NCBI GenBank assembly: GCA_020444765.1
Contig: JAGRHW010000161.1
Span: 1-7,771, forward strand
Length of the DNA stretch: 7,771 nucleotides
Source of the DNA: Gammaproteobacteria bacterium
Lineage (GTDB): Bacteria > Pseudomonadota > Gammaproteobacteria > Granulosicoccales > Granulosicoccaceae
Direction: 5' to 3'
Shown here one piece after another: positions 1 to 6,276 of this stretch. Each line of letters starts with the position of its first letter. Position 1 is the first letter of the stretch. The position numbers and the translations under genes were made by a program. The notes beneath the pieces are model-generated. The model made no database searches and had not been told where the DNA came from. It saw nothing but the letters and a program-made list of their open reading frames with translations.

Positions 1-240
1 GGCCCGGGTCAGGTTGCCGTTATATTCCTCGAGTTTGCCCTCGAAGCGCTCGAAAAGGGTAAAGGCATCGGCCGTACCCCCGGCAAATCCGGCCAGCACC
101 TGATCATTGTACAAACGCCGGACCTTGCGGGCGTTGCCCTTCATGATCGCGTTACCGAGCGTGACCTGCCCGTCGCCGCCGATCACCACCTGCTTGCCGC
201 GTCTGACCGATAAAATGGTCGTTCCTCTGTACTGTTCCAA
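1..240 (-). CDS. hslV: ATP-dependent protease HslUV, peptidase subunit HslV (N-terminal part)
   Basis: HslV is the threonine peptidase of the cytoplasmic HslUV (ClpYQ) protease, a proteasome-like double ring of six subunits each that works with the HslU unfoldase and is induced by heat shock. The visible 80 codons match the family closely. The mature protein begins TTILSVRRG, giving the nucleophile Thr1 (residue 7 here). Lys33 follows in the [13 protein letters not shown] segment, with Asp17 in GGDGQ and the [18 protein letters not shown] stretch. The frame runs off the window edge, so the last ~100 residues are missing and hslU is expected beyond it. No ATG fits. I chose TTG at 240 because a GGAG lies 7 nt upstream and it gives a short MEQYRG leader before the catalytic Thr, as in several homologues I recall. 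Expression is probably driven by the sigma-32 promoter at 382-410. Confidence 0.96.
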   Translation of the reverse strand, partial: MEQYRGTTILSVRRGKQVVIGGDGQVTLGNAIMKGNARKVRRLYNDQVLAGFAGGTADAFTLFERFEGKLEEYNGNLTRA

Positions 241-300
241 ACGCTTTCTCCGTGTTTTGCTGCATTCCACCAGCTGCTGCGGTCGGTGAAACGGGTTTTT

Positions 301-320
301 GGCACAATGCGTGATTGTCC
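301..320. other. Small hairpin in the hslV leader
   Basis: ACAAT (304-308) and ATTGT (314-318) form a perfect 5-bp stem around a 5-nt loop. GG at 301-302 and CC at 319-320 extend it across a one-base bulge. On the minus strand it would lie in the predicted hslV leader, about 60-80 nt before the start codon. A leader stem-loop has been described for the Escherichia coli hslVU mRNA, but this one is not obviously the same structure. Role unknown; chance is possible. Confidence 0.3.
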
Positions 321-381
321 AAACTCACGGCGCCGATCATGCGGATTAAAAATGAATGTATTCACTAATCGAGCCCAGTAT

Positions 382-410
382 ATATGGGGCTTGAGGCGAA
401 ACACTTCAAG
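382..410 (-). promoter_or_regulatory. Sigma-32 heat-shock promoter for hslV
   Basis: Read on the minus strand, CTTGAAG (410-404) is followed by a 14-nt spacer and then CCCCATAT (389-382). The sigma-32 consensus is CTTGAAA, 11-16 nt, CCCCATNT, so the -35 has one mismatch and the -10 has none. Transcription would begin near 375, leaving a leader of about 135 nt before the TTG start of hslV. HslVU is a classical heat-shock operon, so the position makes biological sense. The match was read by eye; no start site is proven. Confidence 0.8.
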
Positions 411-412
411 CC
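388..412. repeat. 7-bp perfect inverted repeat overlapping the heat-shock promoter
   Basis: GGCTTGA at 388-394 and TCAAGCC at 406-412 are exact reverse complements separated by 11 nt. The right arm contains most of the -35 element of the hslV promoter and the left arm touches its -10 element. It could be an operator for a dimeric regulator, or it may simply place a second CTTGA in the opposite direction. On the plus strand CTTGAGG at 390-396 has no good CCCCAT-type partner, so a matching promoter toward the PilZ-like gene is not supported. Confidence 0.4.
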
Positions 413-503
413 TGCTTATGATAGGCTGGAGCATTTCGGACGTTGTCGAAAATACCCGGGTATTATCGGCTCCCGGAGGGAACAAACTCAACGGCTAACG
501 CAT

Positions 504-2318
504 ATGAACCTGATTATACCGAGCAGAAACAAACCGGCTACCGGCAGCTTTCCGACTGCACCGAAAAAAGTCCGCCAATGGATTTCAGAGTTATATCCGG
601 TATCCTCTGCGGAATCGACCCGTACGCTGATTCGCGGCCTCAAGCACTGTAACCGCCTGGAAAACTCGGTTCGCAGCCGGCTGGAGATTCTCGAGCATTT
701 CCGCCCCGTGGTGCGAGAGATAATCGATATGTCCGTCTCCCATTATGTCGGCCAGAATCTGCCGCTCAGCCAAAAATCCTATAACGCCTTTCTTACCGTT
801 GATACTCTGCTGCAGGAAATGGCTTTCGGTTACAAGATCATTGTTGCCGACAGCATGGAAGGTAACGGGGCAGGTCTCGGTAAAACCCACGACCGGGCCT
901 TGTTCCTGGCGCTGGAAGCACTGGATGAAATAGCGCTGCGGCATCTGCAGGTGTATCAGGAAATTCCCGGCGATATCTGGCAGGACTGCAATACCCTGTT
1001 CAAAATCGCCGAAGACCTTAAAATCAGCACCCGCGAACTCGGCAAGGAGTATGGCAAATCCCGAGTCGTAAGAACTATCCAGCAATTGTTTATCAGCACC
1101 CATCTTTTGTCACTGGCCGGTGCACACAGCCTGCGGCGTGGGCAGATCCTGCAACTGCACGAATTCATAACCAGGCATGCAGAAGAAATCATCACGCTGG
1201 ACAAAGGCGCCGACCTGTCGCAGGGCGAATACCTGTTTGGCATCGACCTGGATACCGATGCTCCGGCCAGCGCACTGCAGTTTATCGATGCCGAACACAC
1301 CAGGCGTTTGCTTACGCTGAATCTCGACCCTTTTATCAGTACCATCGCTGCTGAAATCGGAAACACCCCGAATTCGGTGTCAGCCTTGTATGAATCCGAC
1401 GTGCTGACTCGAGAAAGCCTGTTCCGGCTCAAAAAATCCCTGGCAGTCGCTCACGAACGCGAGCATGCCCGTGAATATCACAACCATAAGCTTGATTTCA
1501 TGCATGGGCTCAAGGAAATTTACGCAGTCTTTCGCTACGCCGATAAATCCGACTCCCCGGAAGCCTCCCGTCAGGACCCGTTTGACGATGACCTGAAACT
1601 GGAACTCGAGCCGGCCGCAAAAGCCGGACAAAAAGATGCCAGCACCGATTTTATAACCCATCCCGGTTTTGCCAGTTCCAAGTCAGACAAGACGCTTTGG
1701 GACGCGGTGGCAAAACGAAATGTCGCTTCGGCTCAACAGATACACAGCGAAAGAGATGCCTCCTTCAGCGATCTCCCGCAACGTGGCGACTGGATTCTCG
1801 TCAACAAGTCAGAAGGAGGTATCGGACTGATCTGGCAAGGTGACAGTAGTCCCCAGGTCACGGTCGGGGAGCTGGTTGCCAGCCGCAAATACAGCAGCAC
1901 GGACAGTGATAAGGAACAGTGGATTACCGGTGTGGTAACCTGGCTGCGAATCAACAAAAACCAAAAGCTGCGTTGCGGTATCACCCATCTGGCACAGAAG
2001 GTCAAACCTGTCTTGGTTGAACGCACCAAGGGCAGCCATAACAGTGTAACGACCCAGACCGAGTGCCTGGTTGCGCTGACGCTCGATAAAAAACCACAGC
2101 CTTGTATTATCGTGCCGGCTTATATGTTTCATTCAGGCGAAGTGGTGCACATCCGCCAGGGTCAAAAGGTTTTGCGCTTCAAGTTGATAGAGAAACTCAA
2201 CTCAACGGGCTCTTTTTCACTGTTCTCGATCGAGGATTCCGGCGCCTCGCTGACCGCAGATGCGCTTTCCAAGCGGGATCTCGGTGATTACGGACTGTTC
2301 GACGAAACCGCGCACTAA
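504..2318 (+). CDS. Large PilZ-like domain protein with helical N-terminal region
   Basis: This 604-residue cytoplasmic protein has no signal peptide or membrane segment. Residues ~20-350 are predicted mostly helical. Residues ~350-420 are charged and probably a linker. Residues ~425-505 look like a PilZ beta-barrel: GDWILVNKSEGGIGLIW carries the N/DxSxxG motif (N434, S436, G439), followed by the strand-rich TGVVTWLRINKNQKLRCGI. A further strand-rich segment covers ~518-577. The RxxxR motif that normally clamps cyclic di-GMP is not evident, so ligand binding is uncertain. It resembles, from memory, 550-650-residue gammaproteobacterial proteins labelled PilZ-domain or 'molecular chaperone'; function not established. 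I prefer ATG 504 although its ribosome site is weak (GGAGGG at 475-480 is too far). An in-frame ATG at 384 would add 40 residues of unconvincing composition starting inside the hslV promoter. The gene lies opposite to xerC and hslV and ends 7 nt from xerC. Confidence 0.75.
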   Translation: MNLIIPSRNKPATGSFPTAPKKVRQWISELYPVSSAESTRTLIRGLKHCNRLENSVRSRLEILEHFRPVVREIIDMSVSHYVGQNLPLSQKSYNAFLTVDTLLQEMAFGYKIIVADSMEGNGAGLGKTHDRALFLALEALDEIALRHLQVYQEIPGDIWQDCNTLFKIAEDLKISTRELGKEYGKSRVVRTIQQLFISTHLLSLAGAHSLRRGQILQLHEFITRHAEEIITLDKGADLSQGEYLFGIDLDTDAPASALQFIDAEHTRRLLTLNLDPFISTIAAEIGNTPNSVSALYESDVLTRESLFRLKKSLAVAHEREHAREYHNHKLDFMHGLKEIYAVFRYADKSDSPEASRQDPFDDDLKLELEPAAKAGQKDASTDFITHPGFASSKSDKTLWDAVAKRNVASAQQIHSERDASFSDLPQRGDWILVNKSEGGIGLIWQGDSSPQVTVGELVASRKYSSTDSDKEQWITGVVTWLRINKNQKLRCGITHLAQKVKPVLVERTKGSHNSVTTQTECLVALTLDKKPQPCIIVPAYMFHSGEVVHIRQGQKVLRFKLIEKLNSTGSFSLFSIEDSGASLTADALSKRDLGDYGLFDETAH

Positions 2319-2337
2319 GCTGACGCTAGTCTTTTTT
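2314..2337 (+). terminator. Possible intrinsic terminator of the PilZ-like gene
   Basis: ACTAAGC (2314-2320) can pair with GCTAGT (2325-2330) across a TGAC loop with one bulged A. A C and six T follow (2331-2337). The hairpin includes the TAA of the PilZ-like gene and the TAG of xerC on the other strand. The T run is the complement of the two lysine codons near the end of xerC. The stem is short and partly A-T, so strength is doubtful. The minus strand has no T run here. Confidence 0.4.
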
Positions 2338-3237
2338 ACGCCGCGCGCGCGGATGCGCCTTGTCGTAAACGCTTGCCAGATGCTGAAAATCCAGATGCGT
2401 ATAAACCTGCGTGGTACTGATATCCGCATGCCCGAGCAACTCCTGAACCGCTCTGAGATTGCCGCTGGACTCCAGCAGATGGCTGGCAAACGAGTGGCGC
2501 AGCATGTGCGGATAACAATTTCTCGCCAGGCCTTTTTCAAGCGCGAGTTTTTTCAGCCTGTCCTGAACGCTGCGGGCGGATAAACGTTTGCCCCGCTGAC
2601 TTAAAAACAGCGCCTGCTGCTCGCCTTGAAGCCATTGCTGTCTGACTTTAAGCCAGGCTGACACAGCCTCGACCGCCTTGCGGCCAACCGGTAATACACG
2701 TGTCTTGTTGCCTTTGCCGGTCACTCGCATTGATGCATCAGCCAGATCCAGATCTTCGATGTCCAACCCCACCAGCTCGGCCAGCCGCAGTCCGGAGGAA
2801 TAAAAAACTTCGAAGATGGCGGTATCGCGAATCGCGGTAGCACTGTCACCGGCGCCGCCGAGCAGTTGCTGAATTTCCTCGGTATCGAGGGTTGCAGGCA
2901 GCGGCTTGTTGTCTTTCGGCGCACGCACGTCGATCACCGGATTCTGTTCGCAACGTCCGGTTTTAAGCAGGTGGTTATAAAATGATCGGAGCGCGGACAG
3001 ACGGCGGGCGATACTGCGGCCGTTGAGGCCTTGCTGATGAAACTTCGCCACCGCGCTGCGGACGTCGTTTACCGCAACGTCCTGCCAGCGCGTCTTGCCG
3101 AGTGCTTTGAAAACGGCCTGCAAGGACTGCAGATCGCGCCGGTAATTGGAAATCGTGTGTTTTGAATAACGCTTTATTTCCTGCAGTTCGACGAGAAAAT
3201 TTTCCATTTCCTCATCGGCGGACATCATGGCTTGCAT
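2326..3237 (-). CDS. xerC: Tyrosine recombinase XerC
   Basis: XerC acts with XerD at the dif site near the replication terminus, resolving chromosome dimers under FtsK control. The 303-residue length is normal for the family. The N-terminal SAM-like DNA-binding domain covers roughly residues 10-95 (KRYSKHTISNYRRDL, RSIARRLSALRSFYNHL). The catalytic domain follows with the full set: R151 in SSGLRLAEL, K175 in GKGNKTR, H244 and R247 in HMLRHSFASHLL, H270 in LLGHADIS and nucleophile Y279 in TTQVYTHLD. The ATG at 3237 overlaps the DUF484 stop by one base (TAATG), implying translational coupling; ATGs at codons 4 and 5 are alternatives. XerC rather than XerD or a phage integrase is favoured by the dapF-DUF484-xerC order. 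The protein ends in a basic ARRKKD tail whose lysine codons overlap the T run of the neighbouring terminator-like hairpin. Confidence 0.96.
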   Translation of the reverse strand: MQAMMSADEEMENFLVELQEIKRYSKHTISNYRRDLQSLQAVFKALGKTRWQDVAVNDVRSAVAKFHQQGLNGRSIARRLSALRSFYNHLLKTGRCEQNPVIDVRAPKDNKPLPATLDTEEIQQLLGGAGDSATAIRDTAIFEVFYSSGLRLAELVGLDIEDLDLADASMRVTGKGNKTRVLPVGRKAVEAVSAWLKVRQQWLQGEQQALFLSQRGKRLSARSVQDRLKKLALEKGLARNCYPHMLRHSFASHLLESSGNLRAVQELLGHADISTTQVYTHLDFQHLASVYDKAHPRARRKKD

Positions 3238-3926
3238 TAATGAATAAAGCTTGCGACCTTGTGCGAAACAAGATCCCGCAACTGCTCAAGAAACACCACG
3301 CCTTTATCGACGGAAAAATGATCGGCCTGCTCACTGCCAAGCACCATCAGACCGTATTCGGTTTCGTTTCTGCTAAGCCAGATCAGCGCCGCGGAATCGA
3401 TCGATTGCGAATCGCTGCCGAACAGGCCGGCTTTTTGTTCCTGCGACAAACGCCCGCAAAGAATGTTTTCGCCCTTCATGCTTTCGCGTACAAGCTGTAA
3501 CTCGCCCGGCTCGTAGGTTTCCCCCGGAGCGCTATCGGCCATGGCGGCGATAGAAAAATGAAATGCCAGCCGGCCGACACGGAAGTCCTGCTGCAGAACC
3601 TGACGCAATACCGCTTCCAGTTCAGGCTGAGTCCGACACGCTATAATTTTACAAGCCAGGCTATGTATTTTTCTGTTAAGCGATTCGTTTTCGTTGGCGA
3701 CCTGCACCAGGTCATGAAGATGCGCTTCAAGGTTATTGCATTTATCACGATACAGACCGAGCTGGCGCTCGACCAGTGAAACCGCTTTTCCGGATTCGTG
3801 GGGAATCCTGATTCGTGTCAGCAGATTCCGGTTGGCGAGAAAAAATTCCGGATTACTCAGCAAATAATCCGCGACAAAGGCTTCATCCTGATTGACTGCG
3901 TATTCCGTACTTTCCTGGTTTTTCAT
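3237..3926 (-). CDS. DUF484 family protein (GAF-like)
   Basis: This 229-residue protein belongs to the DUF484 family, the gene that sits between dapF and xerC in many gammaproteobacteria (the yigA position in Escherichia coli). Its biochemical function is not known. Visible hallmarks are VADYLLSNPEFF near residues 18-29, GKAVSLVERQLGLYRDKCNNLE starting at 46, which leads into a probable coiled coil to about 90, and a GAF-like alpha/beta domain from ~95 to the end. The latter contains CGRLSQEQKAGLFG (157-170), SIDSAALIWL (175-184) and GLMVLGSEQADHFS (192-205). There is no signal peptide, so it is presumably cytoplasmic. The ATG shares four bases with the dapF stop (ATGA) and its own stop overlaps the xerC start, so it is translated in a chain with both. 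A link to XerC or DapF function is inferred from context only. Confidence 0.9.
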   Translation of the reverse strand: MKNQESTEYAVNQDEAFVADYLLSNPEFFLANRNLLTRIRIPHESGKAVSLVERQLGLYRDKCNNLEAHLHDLVQVANENESLNRKIHSLACKIIACRTQPELEAVLRQVLQQDFRVGRLAFHFSIAAMADSAPGETYEPGELQLVRESMKGENILCGRLSQEQKAGLFGSDSQSIDSAALIWLSRNETEYGLMVLGSEQADHFSVDKGVVFLEQLRDLVSHKVASFIH

Positions 3927-4753
3927 AGTTTGACCGACCCTTCAAAAACGCTTTCGCAAGGCCCCGTCATCAAGACTGTATGGCCCGGACCCTGCCATTC
4001 GATATCCAGATCGCCTCCCGGCAAGCTGGCCTTTACCCGGTGTTGTAAATAGCCCTGCACAATGCCCGAAACGACGGCAGCGCAAGCCCCGGTACCGCAA
4101 GCCAGGGTTTCGCCGACACCACGTTCGAAAACCCGCAGCCGGATATGTTCCGGGGAGACGATCTGCATAAAACCGGCATTGACCCGGCGCGGAAAACGCG
4201 GATGGGATTCCACCTGTTTGCCAAGCCGTTCAATATCGATTGTTTGTACATCCGGCACGATCGTCACCGCATGCGGGTTGCCGATGGCCAGTGCGCCGAT
4301 TTGCAGAACTTCATCGTCCAGCTCAAGAGTATAGGAAGAAGATTCGGACTCTGCCGAAAAAGGTATCCGTTCCGGTTTAAATTCCGGTATGCCCATTCGC
4401 ACGGTAACGCTGTCGTCCGGATTGACTTGCAATACGATATTGCCGCCACGGGTCTTAACCGCGATCTCGGTACTTTGCGTCAGGCCCTTGTCGCGCACAT
4501 AGCGGGCAAAGCAACGGGCGCCGTTACCGCAATGTTCGACTTCCGAGCCATCGGCATTGAAGATCCGGTAATCGAATTCGACCGCCGCATCGCTCGGCGC
4601 CTGCACCATCAGCAACTGATCGAAACCAATGCCGAAACGCCGATCCGCCAGGTGTTTGATCTGATGCGGTTCCAGGGCAATCCTGTTTTGCAGGTTATCG
4701 ATAACGATGAAGTCGTTGCCGAGGCCTTGCATTTTGGTAAATTCGAGAAGCAT
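3923..4753 (-). CDS. dapF: Diaminopimelate epimerase DapF
   Basis: DapF converts LL-diaminopimelate to the meso form without a cofactor, using two cysteines as acid and base. Meso-DAP goes into peptidoglycan and, through LysA, into lysine. With ATG 4753 the protein is 276 residues, close to the 274 of Escherichia coli. Hallmarks: FTKMQGLGNDFIVID at the N-terminus, C75 in EHCGNGARCFARYV, GNPHAV (159-163), ERGVGETLACGTGACA with E210 and C219. The enzyme has two mirror-like halves, each giving one cysteine. A TTG at 4792 would add 13 residues overlapping the end of lysA, but the usual family start is MLL-FTKMxGLGND. The ribosome site at 4753 is weak; the 16-nt gap after the lysA stop suggests re-initiation. 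The dapF stop overlaps the DUF484 ATG by four bases. Confidence 0.96.
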   Translation of the reverse strand: MLLEFTKMQGLGNDFIVIDNLQNRIALEPHQIKHLADRRFGIGFDQLLMVQAPSDAAVEFDYRIFNADGSEVEHCGNGARCFARYVRDKGLTQSTEIAVKTRGGNIVLQVNPDDSVTVRMGIPEFKPERIPFSAESESSSYTLELDDEVLQIGALAIGNPHAVTIVPDVQTIDIERLGKQVESHPRFPRRVNAGFMQIVSPEHIRLRVFERGVGETLACGTGACAAVVSGIVQGYLQHRVKASLPGGDLDIEWQGPGHTVLMTGPCESVFEGSVKL

Positions 4754-4769
4754 GTCAGTCGTTGCTGTT

Positions 4770-6008
4770 TTAAAAAACCGATTCCAGACCAAATAAGTCG
4801 CTTAGCTGTTCGCGCTGTCTGACGAGCTTTGCCTTGTCGCCATCGACGATCACTTCAGCAGCCCGAGGCCGGGTGTTGTAATTCGAACTCATGGCAAACG
4901 CATAAGCGCCGCTCGACATCACCGCCAGCAGATCACCCTGCTCGACGCCTAACAAACGGTCCTTGCCGAGAAAATCACTGGATTCACAGACCGGACCGAC
5001 CACGTCATAGCGCCGGCTATCGACCTCGGTCTGTTGTCTGACCGGCAGGATTTCCTGCCAGGCACTATAAAGGCTCGGCCTGATCAGATCGTTCATCGCC
5101 GCATCCACCACGGCAAAATTCTTATAGTCGGAATGTTTGAGGTATTCAATCCGTGTCAGCAGAATACCGGCGTTGCCGACCACCGCACGACCCGGTTCGA
5201 TAATGATTTCCAGATCGCGACCCTCAAGCGCACCAACGATGGCATCGGCCCAGGCCTGCAGATTCAACGGCATTTCGTCTTTATAACGTATGCCCTGCCC
5301 TCCCCCCAGATCCAGATGGGAAATATTGATACCGTCCTGCTCAAGCGTGTCGATCAGGGCCAGCAAGCGCTCGAGTGCATCGACAAACGGTTTGATTTCG
5401 GTCAGTTGCGAACCGATATGGCAATCGACACCCTGTACCTCAAGATTCGGCAGCTCGGCGGCCCGCCGGTACGCCGCGAGGGCCATTTCCATCAGGATGC
5501 CGAATTTGTTTTCCTTGAGACCGGTGGAAATATACGGGTGAGTCCGGGCATCGACGTCCGGGTTTACACGTAAGGAAACCGGCGCTGTTACGCCGTGCGC
5601 CTTGGCGACCTCGGCCAGCCGTTCCAGTTCGCCGATCGACTCGACATTGAAGCAGCGGATTCCAACCTCCAGCGCCCGCTCCATCTCGCCGGCATTTTTA
5701 CCCACGCCGGAAAAGATCGTTTTATCCGCTTCGCCGCCGGCGGCCAGCACGCGCTCGAGTTCGCCGACCGAAACGATATCGAAACCGGAACCCAGTCGCG
5801 CCAGCAGGCTCAGAACGCCGATATTGGAATTGGCCTTGACCGCATAACAGACCAGATGCCGATGACCCCGCAGCACCTGATCGAACGCTCGCCAGGCCGA
5901 TTCGATCGCCGCGCGGGAGTACACATAAAGCGGCGTGCCGAATGTGCCGGCCAGGGTTTCGCAATCCAGTTGTTCGGCGTGCAGTTTGCCGTTTTTGTAA
6001 TCAAACAT
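4770..6008 (-). CDS. lysA: Diaminopimelate decarboxylase LysA
   Basis: LysA is a cytoplasmic PLP enzyme of fold type III (alanine-racemase type) that decarboxylates meso-diaminopimelate to L-lysine, the last step of the pathway. The 412-residue length is normal. Visible landmarks: the PLP-binding lysine K58 in CYAVKANSN, H197 in CHIGSQ, the phosphate-binding GGG at 235-237 (LDLGGGQGI), EPGR at 271-274, C341 in GPVCESSDFLG, which acts across the dimer, and Y377 in SSNYNTRPR. ATG 6008 lies 4 nt after the lptM stop; a CGGAA sequence about 7 nt upstream may serve as ribosome site and lies within the end of lptM. The gene precedes dapF, placing the producer and the consumer of meso-DAP in one transcript. 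No lysine riboswitch or LysR gene is seen here. Confidence 0.97.
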   Translation of the reverse strand: MFDYKNGKLHAEQLDCETLAGTFGTPLYVYSRAAIESAWRAFDQVLRGHRHLVCYAVKANSNIGVLSLLARLGSGFDIVSVGELERVLAAGGEADKTIFSGVGKNAGEMERALEVGIRCFNVESIGELERLAEVAKAHGVTAPVSLRVNPDVDARTHPYISTGLKENKFGILMEMALAAYRRAAELPNLEVQGVDCHIGSQLTEIKPFVDALERLLALIDTLEQDGINISHLDLGGGQGIRYKDEMPLNLQAWADAIVGALEGRDLEIIIEPGRAVVGNAGILLTRIEYLKHSDYKNFAVVDAAMNDLIRPSLYSAWQEILPVRQQTEVDSRRYDVVGPVCESSDFLGKDRLLGVEQGDLLAVMSSGAYAFAMSSNYNTRPRAAEVIVDGDKAKLVRQREQLSDLFGLESVF

Positions 6009-6012
6009 GGGG

Positions 6013-6198
6013 TTATTCCGTATCCTCGGCAGCGGTTTTGTCTTTCAGCGATTCTTTATCGGTTGCCGAATCAGCCGTTTGCGCGGTTTCCTCCGGCAAA
6101 TACAGCGGCCCCTTGTTGCCACAGGCCGATAACATCTGTGCCAGCCCCAAAACAGCGATCACGGCAATAAAAACCCATTGCGCCCAACAAATTCTCAA
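6013..6198 (-). CDS. lptM: LptM/YifL-type small lipoprotein of the LPS translocon
   Basis: A 61-residue lipoprotein. Residues 1-25 form a short signal peptide with one arginine and a hydrophobic stretch (VFIAVIAVLGLAQM). The lipobox is LSAC, with C26 as the lipidated cysteine. It is followed at once by GNKGPLYLP, the hallmark of the LptM (YifL) family, which helps the LptD-LptE lipopolysaccharide translocon mature in the outer membrane. The tail is acidic and low in complexity. The family gene is commonly found just before lysA or dapF, as here. I infer a TTG start at 6198: it is the only usable in-frame codon giving a full signal peptide, and GGGG lies 8 nt upstream. The ends of lptM and the lysA start are separated by 4 nt. 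The start is less certain than the identity. Confidence 0.85.
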   Translation of the reverse strand: MRICWAQWVFIAVIAVLGLAQMLSACGNKGPLYLPEETAQTADSATDKESLKDKTAAEDTE

Positions 6199-6276
6199 CG
6201 GTCCGACCCCACAAACAAATTGATAAAGTATACTGGTTGATACGCGAAAACACACAACCCAGCAAGGAATACCCGA
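6199..6276. promoter_or_regulatory. Divergent promoter region between lptM and the esterase gene
   Basis: This 78-nt gap must hold or lie next to the start signals for both directions. AGTATACT at 6227-6234 is an 8-bp palindrome, so TATACT, a good -10 hexamer, reads on both strands. On the minus strand TTGTGT (6257-6252) is a possible -35 but with a 19-nt spacer. No convincing plus-strand -35 is visible. The AAGGA at 6264-6268, 8 nt before ATG 6277, is the ribosome site of the esterase gene. Confidence 0.35.

Noticed and set aside
353..364. TGAAT-GT-ATTCA short palindrome in the hslV leader
   Set aside because: Five-base arms in an A/T-rich stretch are expected by chance and match no operator I know.
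417..422. TATGAT as the -10 of a sigma-70 promoter for the PilZ-like gene
   Set aside because: The only TTGA-type -35 (391-396) is 20 nt away, too far to be convincing.
384..503. N-terminal extension of the PilZ-like protein from ATG 384
   Set aside because: The added 40 residues use rare-looking codons, show no domain character, and begin inside the -10 element of the hslV promoter.
591..1103. 170-codon open frame on the minus strand inside the PilZ-like gene
   Set aside because: It is antisense to a gene with convincing protein features and has no recognisable domain or ribosome site.
2326..3237. Tyrosine recombinase as a sign of a phage, integron or island
   Set aside because: The motifs, length and dapF-DUF484-xerC order point to housekeeping XerC; no att repeats, tRNA or phage genes are nearby.
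4754..4792. Longer DapF from TTG 4792
   Set aside because: It overlaps the end of lysA and adds residues not found at the usual MLL-FTK start of the family.
4145..4822. 225-codon open frame on the plus strand
   Set aside because: It is the antisense shadow of dapF, whose motifs are complete; its translation looks like complement of coding sequence.
5595..6170. 191-codon open frame on the plus strand
   Set aside because: It lies antisense to lysA and lptM, both certain genes, and has no domain signature.
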